Origin: Rostrohypoxylon terebratum
Taxonomy: Eukaryota; Ascomycota; Sordariomycetes; Xylariales; Hypoxylaceae
DNA length: 64,000 nt
NCBI GenBank assembly: GCA_022497145.1
Contig: MU385873.1
Location: forward strand, 248,001 to 312,000
Direction of reading: 5' to 3'
Shown here piece after piece: positions 57,511 to 64,000 of the stretch (its first letter is position 1; each line of letters begins with the position of its first letter). The position numbers were made by a program, and so were the translations under genes. Below the pieces are notes generated by a model. That model was not told the DNA's origin, did no database searches, and saw only the letters and a list, made by a program, of their open reading frames with translations.

Positions 57511-58520
57511 ATGGCCGGAGATCCTCGTGCTTTATTACAGAAGGTCAGTCTGACTGCCCCGCCATTTCCTCCCCCCCACATCCACTTAGACGGTTACTGA
57601 CACATGGTCAATACAGGCGGATAAGACGCTCGCCAGTGCCTCGGGAGGCTTCAGTTTCTTCGGTGGCCGAGAAGACAAATATCAAAATGCAGCGGATCTC
57701 TATATCGAAGCGGCGAATTCTTTCAGAATTCAGAAGATGAACCGGGAAGCTGGCCAAGCTTTCGAAAAGGCGGCTGCAGTGCAAACTAAGCAGCTAAACG
57801 AACCTGACGATGCCGCGAACACCCTAGTCGACGCCTTCAAAGTCTACCGGAAAGAGAACCCCGAAGATGCCGTGCGATGTCTCGACGTCGCTGTCAACCA
57901 ATACTGCAAGAAGGGCAACTTCAGACGGGCGGCGCAGCATAAGGAGAATATGGGCGAAGTTTTCGAGAACGAGGTGGGCGATATGAAGCGTGCGCTCGAA
58001 TGCTATGAATCCGCTGCTGGGTGGTATGAAGGAGATAACGCTGCAGCGTAAGGGTCCTCCCATAATAACCCAAAAAGGGACTCCGAGACTAAAATGAACA
58101 TTTAGCCTAGCCAACAAGCTCTGGCTTAAGGTAGCAGACATTGCGGCCCTCGACGGTGACTACTACAAGTCAATCGAACAATACGAGAAGGTTGCTGGAG
58201 CTTCCATAAACAACAACCTGATGCGGTACTCTGTCAAAGACTACTTCCTCAAGGCGGGTATCTGCCACCTAGCGACGGGCGATATGGTCGCCACGAATCG
58301 CGCGCTCGAGAAGTACCGAGACCTAGACCCGACATTCCCTAGTACTCGAGAGCACCAGTTGCTTACGGACCTGGCTGCTGCTATCGAAGCGGGCGACCAG
58401 GATCAATTCACGGACAAGTTGTTCCAGTACGACCAGATGAGCAAGCTTGATAAGTGGAAGACTACGATTCTTGTACGGGTCAAGAACAACATCGAAGAGG
58501 CCGGCGAGGACTTCTCTTGA
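57511..58520 (+). CDS. SEC17: Alpha-SNAP, Sec17
   Basis: Three-exon model join(57511..57543, 57617..58047, 58106..58520), 292 aa. It recruits the Sec18/NSF ATPase to post-fusion SNARE complexes and stimulates their disassembly in all vesicle trafficking. Characteristic parts are GGFSFFGGREDKYQNAADLYIEAANSFRIQK (membrane-facing N-terminal loop), successive TPR-like helices (KQLNEPDDAANTLVDAFKVYR, YCKKGNFRRAAQHKENMGEV) and a C-terminal LDPTFPSTREHQLLTDLAAAI. The penultimate Leu seen in many alpha-SNAPs is not obvious (ends AGEDFS). The first exon is 33 nt (MAGDPRALLQK); introns are GTCAGT- and GTAAGG-initiated. The length is typical. Confidence 0.95.
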
Positions 58521-59167
58521 TCGAATAAGAGCCATTGATGATAAGCGGGAGGCTTTGTGAGAATGACTAGTCAAACATGATGTTTGGGTGCACATTCGGT
58601 TGAGTGAGAAGCAGCATGACCTTGCAAATCGCAAGTAGAGTCATGATAACGACGTTTGGGTTAGAACATGGACCGTATCAAAACAGCCACTATTGTCAGA
58701 AGGCCGGAGACTACCTACCTACCTCGTCATTTACATGAGATAGCATTAACACTGTTTTCCACATCCCCAGTATACCTAGTAACTAGTTCCACCAGGAAAA
58801 TCAATTTGTCTTTAGTAGGAGTTGTATGATATTGGGATTAATGCTATACACGTCTTACTATCTAAAGAACATATAAATGAGAGCAACATCTAATATTTTA
58901 ACTACTAGGTAGTATGCGCATTCTAACGGTCTCACTAACCACAGGGAGCTTCTAGTCATCGGTACGTAGTATACCTCGTATTATGGTAGACCGTACTAGG
59001 TAGGGCTGCTCTAGGTTCCGCCAAGCTAAGCCAATGGTGGGGTTTGAGTTCGACGCTTAACGATAACGCCGATAAGGATTCGATAAGCAGAAAAATTCCA
59101 AAATTCCTAGGCCATACACTTGGGATTCTCTTCATTTATTTCAACAATCACGGATTGCGTTATCAAA
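58521..59167. other. Intergenic region between two plus-strand genes
   Basis: 0.65 kb containing the Sec17 3' end and the RRP12 promoter. TAGGTAG motifs occur near 58905-59010. No gene is seen. Confidence 0.6.
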
Positions 59168-62100
59168 ATGGCGACCCTTGAGGAGAAGCTGGAAAAAATC
59201 CGGTCGCCAAATCTTGAGAGCCAACAACAAGTAAGTATATATTGCATTGAAAAATTAACCTATCTGTAATTGCTGACCCTGAGTTTGTGCGCTAGACCGG
59301 AGTGATTCTCAAAGCGGTTGAAGAAACACTGAAAGACCAGAATACTCAACCAACACCGACGGGATATTTCGCTGCCTTACTAGCTTTGCTGAACCAATCT
59401 CTCGAGAATGGGAATATTAACAAAGAACTGACTCCCTCTGTCGTGTATCTTCTCGACGTAGTCACGCCGTTTGCGCCACAACCCCTCCTTCGATCCAAAT
59501 TCACCCAGATCCTTACGCTCTTAGCGCCTGTTCTCCTACTCAAAGACGCGGAAGCGCCGCTCTTGAGGCCATCGATAGGATGTCTAGAGTCGCTGTTACT
59601 TGCGCAAGATTCGGCGGCATGGAAACTCCCTACCAACGAGATCAGTCCGCGACGGGCTGTCGCAGGTCTTCTAAATCTCGCCCTAGACCATAGACCGAAA
59701 GTCCGAAGACGCGCGCAAGACGCCTTAGGAAAAGTTCTCAAGAATCCCCCTCCGAGCCCGTCGCTAGACCATCCAGCGGCAGATCTATGCGCCGAGACAG
59801 CAATGAGAAGCTTGATAGACACAGCAAATAAGGCAGCATCGTCGAGAAAACAGAAGAAATCGTCGGCGGAACATGACCCTGCGCTCATACACGCCTTGCA
59901 GCTTGTCAAGACGGTCGCAGTGGGAAGTGGGGGTTGGCCTAGCAAGAATATCGAGGCCTTGTGCGAACTTCTGCTTAACATAGCAAAGAGTGGAAATGAA
60001 CACATGACTATGGCCGTCTTTGAGATCTTTGAGATGATCTTCGAGGGTATGGCGGATGAGCTTGCATCCGCTAAACTTCCTCGCCTCCTTGAGATTATCT
60101 CCGAAATGCGCCCCTCTGCCAACGACACCCAATTACTTCCGCCTTGGATCGCTATATTATCACGAGGATACGATGTCTCGGCCCAGATCGAGCCCGAAGA
60201 GACGTTTTCCAAGCTTCCAGCCTTATTTGGAATGATATCTAGCTTCATGGAATCTTCGTCCCATAATATAAGGATATCCGCTTCGGAATGTTTGATATCA
60301 TTTATGGCAAATTGTATTCCCGATCAAGTTATCATAGAACCCTCTATTTACGATGAAAAAATGATCGAACAGATTGCCCAAACTGCTGAGGGTCTTCTCA
60401 GCGTACAATACCAGGCAGCATGGATGGAAACTTTCAACGTTCTCGGCGCTATCTTTGATGCGCTGAAATGGCGTGCTAACCCGACGATGTTGAACGCCGT
60501 TCGAACAATTGGCGAGCTCCGTGGAAACGAATCTTTTATGGGTAAAAAAGAGGCGGACGAAGTTCTCGGCAAAGCGATCCGAGCAATGGGTCCTGAAGCT
60601 GTCCTCAGTGTTTTGCCTCTGAACCTTGTCAAGCCAACCAAGGGCCAGCTCGGTAGGGCTTGGATGCTGCCAATCCTCAGAGACTATACCAGCAACACTA
60701 ATCTTCAGCATTTTAAGACGGAATTCATTCCATTAAGCGAGGCCATGTTTCAACGAGTTTTGGACAACGGAGAAGCTGCAAAGACAATGGAAGTCAAGAT
60801 ATACGAGACACTGGTGCACCAAACTTGGTCTATATTGCCCGGCTATTGCGATTCACCCTTAGATCTGACAGTGGCCTTCGACCAAGCCTTTGCTGAGATG
60901 CTCGCCAACATTTTATATAAGCAAGTCGAACTCAGACTCGATATCTGCCGGGCTCTCAAGACCCTAGTTGAATCGAATCAAGACGTTATTTCACTCGAGG
61001 ATTCCAATCCAATTTTTTCAAGCCGGTTATCAAAAGCAGATGCCGAGAAGAATCTAGCGTATCTTGGGAGCTTTGCAGGTAACCTCCTAGCAGTTTTGTT
61101 CAACGTCTACAGCCAGACACTTCCTCAATCCAGGGGTCCTATACTCCAGACGATTAATGCTTATCTGAGCATCACACCCGAGAAGGAACTTGTCGAGACA
61201 TTCGACCGCGTCAGCACAATGTTGGCATCGTCGCTAAACGAGCTTGATGACAAAAGAGAAAAGAGCCAAAAGTCAAAGGAGAAAATGCCCTCTACGAGTC
61301 AGACACTCATGGATTTGGTAATTACCATATCTATTTATCTTCCCCGCCAGAGCTTCGGTCCTCTCTTCAATATTGCCGCACTCGTCATCGTGAGGGATGA
61401 CGCCCCGCAATTGCAGAAGAAAGCCTACAAGTTAATTCCGCGGCTTGCAGAGTCGGAGATTGGCAAAGTGGCGCTGGAGGAACGAAACACCGAACTCCAA
61501 AGCCTGATCCTGTCCAGTGCAGAAAAAGTCTCGGTTCCTGCGCGAAGAGAACGATTGGCGGCAATTACTGCGCTGATACCGTTCATCCCTGTCACATCGC
61601 TTCACTTTATCCCTTCAGTCCTATCCGAGGTAGTCATATGCTGCAAAGAGCAAAATGAGAAAGCGAGAACCTCAGCTTTCGAATTACTTGTTCTTATGGG
61701 ACAGAAACTTGCAGATGCGAAGGGTCAGCCGATTGACAATAGCAAGATTCCCCATATGCCTAAGGATGCGCCACCCGTATCTGCAAGCATAGAAGAGTAC
61801 ATCACAATGGTTAGTGCCGGACTTGCAGGTAGCACGCCACACATGATATCCGCCTCTATTACTGCGCTTACCCGTATCCTATACGGGTTCCGCGAGACAC
61901 TTAACCAAGAAGTTTTGAGCGATCTTGTACAAACCATGGATCTGTTCCTGACATCTAACAACCGTGAAATCGTCAGGAGCGTTCTGGGATTTGTAAAGGT
62001 TTGTGCCATCAGTTTACCAACAGAGCTGATGCTACCCCGCCTGCCTACTATGATTCCAAACTTGATGGTTTGGGCTCATGAGCACAAAGGCCACTTCTGT

Positions 62101-62967
62101 AGGGCAAAGGTCAAGCATATTCTAGAACGAATGGTCCGCCGCTTCGGCTTCGACGTTGTCAACAGGAACTGTCCCGAAGCGGACCGAAAGTTGATTACTA
62201 ATATCCGAAAGACCAAGGAGCGTAGCAAGCGACGAAAGGAGGCTGCTAAGGAAGCAGGTAACGATGACGATGCCCAGCAAGGCAAGCGACGAAGCCGATT
62301 TGAGAGCGAATATGATGAAGCGCTGTATAGCAGCGAAGAATCAGACGGCTCTGATGACTCTGATGCCGAAGTCCTCGGCAAGTCGCGAAAGGCACAGAAA
62401 GGCGGTTCTACATATATCATGGAAGATGATGACGAGCCTTTGGATCTATTGGATCGCAAGGCCCTCGCCAGCATCTCCTCTACTAAGCCCGGTAAACTAC
62501 GCAAAGCGGGAAAGACCAAAGCTAAGACTGATTTGGACGGTAAGTTGATATTGGGCGAAGAAGATGGAGACGATGATGCCATGGTCATCGATACACCTGC
62601 TCAAGGTGGAGAAGAGAGTGGCGTGGGAGCTTACGTCGCGGCTCTCAAGAGCAAGGATGTCGGGCGCAGAGGACGAGGTGGGCGTCTCAAGTTCTCTAAT
62701 AAGCGGGAGAAGGATGACGATGATGATGTCGAGATGGATGTTGACGAGAAAGAGGTCTCCAACATCAAATCGCAAATAAATAGGGGCGGACGAGGTGGTT
62801 TCAACCCTCGAGGAGGTCGTCCTCAGCGTGGCGGTGGCGGTATGCGCGGAGGAAGGAGTGGTAGAGGAGGCATCGCGGCCGGGAGACGAGGACTCGGGCA
62901 GGACAAGAGACACGGCCCGGCGTCCTCAGGCAAGGTTGGCAAACCGAAATCTCCTGGCCGGAGATGA
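59168..62967 (+). CDS. RRP12: Ribosomal RNA-processing protein RRP12 (HEAT-repeat, NUC173)
   Basis: Two-exon model join(59168..59230, 59296..62967), 1244 aa. The first exon encodes MATLEEKLEKIRSPNLESQQQ, joined in phase 0 by a 65-nt GTAAGT intron to TGVILKAVEETL. The long HEAT-repeat array contains the RRP12 hallmarks: PKVRRRAQDALGKVL, NCPEADRKLITNIRKTKERSKRRK and RMVRRFGFDVV near the end of the array. It helps export both pre-ribosomal subunits from the nucleus and processes pre-rRNA. The C-terminus is acidic (SSEESDGSDDSDAE), then RGG-rich (RGGRGGFNPRGGRPQRGGGG), and ends with basic residues and a nuclear-targeting type composition. A 300-aa antisense ORF at 59346-60248 is a shadow. Confidence 0.95.
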
Positions 62968-63508
62968 GTGGGCAGGAGACCCAAAGGTGTTTGATACCCA
63001 TTTGCAGCATCATACTTGCTGCTCTACACAGATGGCTACGATTCTCTCATGTCAACCTGTCCGGTGAGTGACTTGAGGCGTACATAGGCACGGAACATGA
63101 ACATGAAATCTTTCGTTCGGAACGAGAAAAATAGGTGATCCCGTCCACTGTAAAAAAAAAGTGCTTTAGTCTTAATTAATGCGAAGTCAAAAACCAATCC
63201 ATGCGTAGCCTCTGAGGGCCACGGGAGGGAATATGTACGAGAAAAAACGACCGTGGTGGTGAGGATTCTTCCCAACAGGCCTCCTTATTTAACGCTCCCG
63301 AAACGCCGTTCTTGTAACTGAAAACTCTCCCTCTCGACATTATACTTGACACGATGAAAATTTTACACATGCCACGCTGCCCACTCATCTCCATGACACT
63401 TGTACATCAAGGCTGGCTGACTGGTTCGGGCTCGCCTTTCGCTCAGCCGGTTAGACGGCGAGGTAGGGTATAGCAGTTCCTCTCTCTTCGTTTCGATTCG
63501 TGTGCTCA
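62968..63508. other. Convergent intergenic region
   Basis: 541 bp between the stops of RRP12 (+) and VTI1 (-). Presumed 3' UTRs; an A run at 63152-63160. Nothing else is seen. Confidence 0.6.
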
Positions 63509-64000
63509 TCACCTGAACTTGCTGTAGATGACAGCGAAGATGAGGATAACCAGCACCGTGATAATGGCAATAGTAATTACCCGATTCGTAGCCATCCTAG
63601 CGATTCCATTAGCGCCCTACATCCTCACCACTTACGCACACGCATCCGCGTGTTGTTTTCGGGGAAAGGGGGAGTCATTACCTACGAGCCATACCCCTCA
63701 GCGTCTTCACACTCCTATCGACATAGCCCTCGCTCTCATACAAGATCTGGCCCGTATGCGCGATCCGCTCCCGCTGCGCATGCAGGTCCGCCAGCGTGCC
63801 CGCGCCGATCGCTTCCGTCTCGTTCGCTAGCGCTTGGCTGGACCGCAGGCGTTGGCTGCTGCGGTCCAGGCGGTCGGTCCCTGATAGCAGCTGCTGGCGC
63901 TGTTCTAGCTGCACGTCGGAGGGCGAGGGGTCGTCCGTGTAGCGGTTGCCGAAGAGGGCCGCGCGGTCCGAGGCCAGCGAGGATAGCTTGCGCTTGTAGG
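63509..64000 (-). CDS. VTI1: v-SNARE Vti1, C-terminal part (partial at window edge)
   Basis: Partial model complement(join(63509..63596, 63682..>64000)), the last about 134 residues. Qb-SNARE helix: LLSGTDRLDRSSQRLRSSQALANETEAIGAGTLADLHAQRERI. The final exon encodes the tail-anchor MATNRVITIAIITVLVILIF and the lumenal end AVIYSKFR. Vti1 pairs with Golgi, endosomal and vacuolar SNARE partners. The intron (donor GTAATG, branch GCTAATG, acceptor GCTAG) falls exactly before RMATNR, and phase agrees. The 5' half and start codon lie outside the window. The upstream exon has strong GC-rich codon use (many CGC/GCG), unlike the tail exon. Confidence 0.92.

Noticed and set aside
59346..60248. 300-aa ORF on the minus strand
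   Set aside because: It is antisense to RRP12 HEAT repeats in mirror-codon frame; Ser/Arg-rich with no family features.
1..64000. CRISPR array, operon, secondary-metabolite cluster or prokaryotic mobile system
   Set aside because: No regular spaced repeats of CRISPR type, no multi-gene same-strand cluster with related functions, and clear eukaryotic introns throughout.

Overview
The window reads as nuclear DNA of a filamentous ascomycete (Pezizomycotina, most likely Sordariomycetes). The evidence is short introns (about 50-130 nt) with GTAAGT-type donors and CTAAC/CTGAC-type branch sites, long gene-free intergenic stretches rich in ACCTAGGT-like palindromes, and fungal-type genes such as a Dicer-like 2, a DUF2293 protein, a mitochondrial GatF/Gta3 subunit and cytochrome c. 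I could not place it to genus.

Layout. 0.3-8 kb: the 5' end of a Dicer-like gene (-), an RCC1-repeat gene (+), proteasome subunit alpha2 (-), a RING-CH membrane protein (+) and a GT34 mannosyltransferase (+). 8-19 kb: sparse, with a large single-pass membrane protein (+), a Nudix hydrolase (-) and about 5 kb with no recognisable gene. 19-29 kb: arginyl-tRNA transferase ATE1 (+), a short-chain dehydrogenase (-), exosome subunit RRP42 (+), a predicted mitochondrial membrane protein (-) and cytochrome c (+). 29-45 kb: RIX7 AAA-ATPase (-) with a decayed partial copy of its 3' end beside it, ESCRT-III VPS20 (+), a DUF2293 protein (-), a TA-flanked MITE, ATP synthase OSCP (+) and a nine-exon GH63 hydrolase (-). 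45-64 kb: a RasGEF carrying a degenerate GTPase-like N-terminus (-), about 4.8 kb without genes, a DUF726 (TMCO4-like) protein with an RGG box (+), GatF/Gta3 (-), alpha-SNAP Sec17 (+), RRP12 (+) and the 3' end of the SNARE VTI1 (-).

The genes are ordinary housekeeping functions: ribosome biogenesis (RIX7, RRP12, RRP42), protein turnover (proteasome, ATE1, RING-CH), membrane traffic (VPS20, Sec17, VTI1), mitochondrial energy and translation (cytochrome c, OSCP, GatF), glycosylation and signalling. They alternate in strand and do not look like a secondary-metabolite cluster or an operon-like system.

The notable items are structural. They include an inferred 3-nt microexon and a GC-AG intron in the GH63 gene, a second GC-AG intron in VPS20, a stop-free 60-nt intron that keeps the membrane-protein gene in frame when retained, a 288-bp MITE with perfect 29-bp terminal inverted repeats, a tandem decayed duplicate of the RIX7 3' end, four CCAAT boxes close to one helical turn apart, and an apparently GTPase-dead domain fused to RasGEF. 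I deduced exon coordinates by hand from splice signals and reading-frame continuity; no transcript data or database searches were available.
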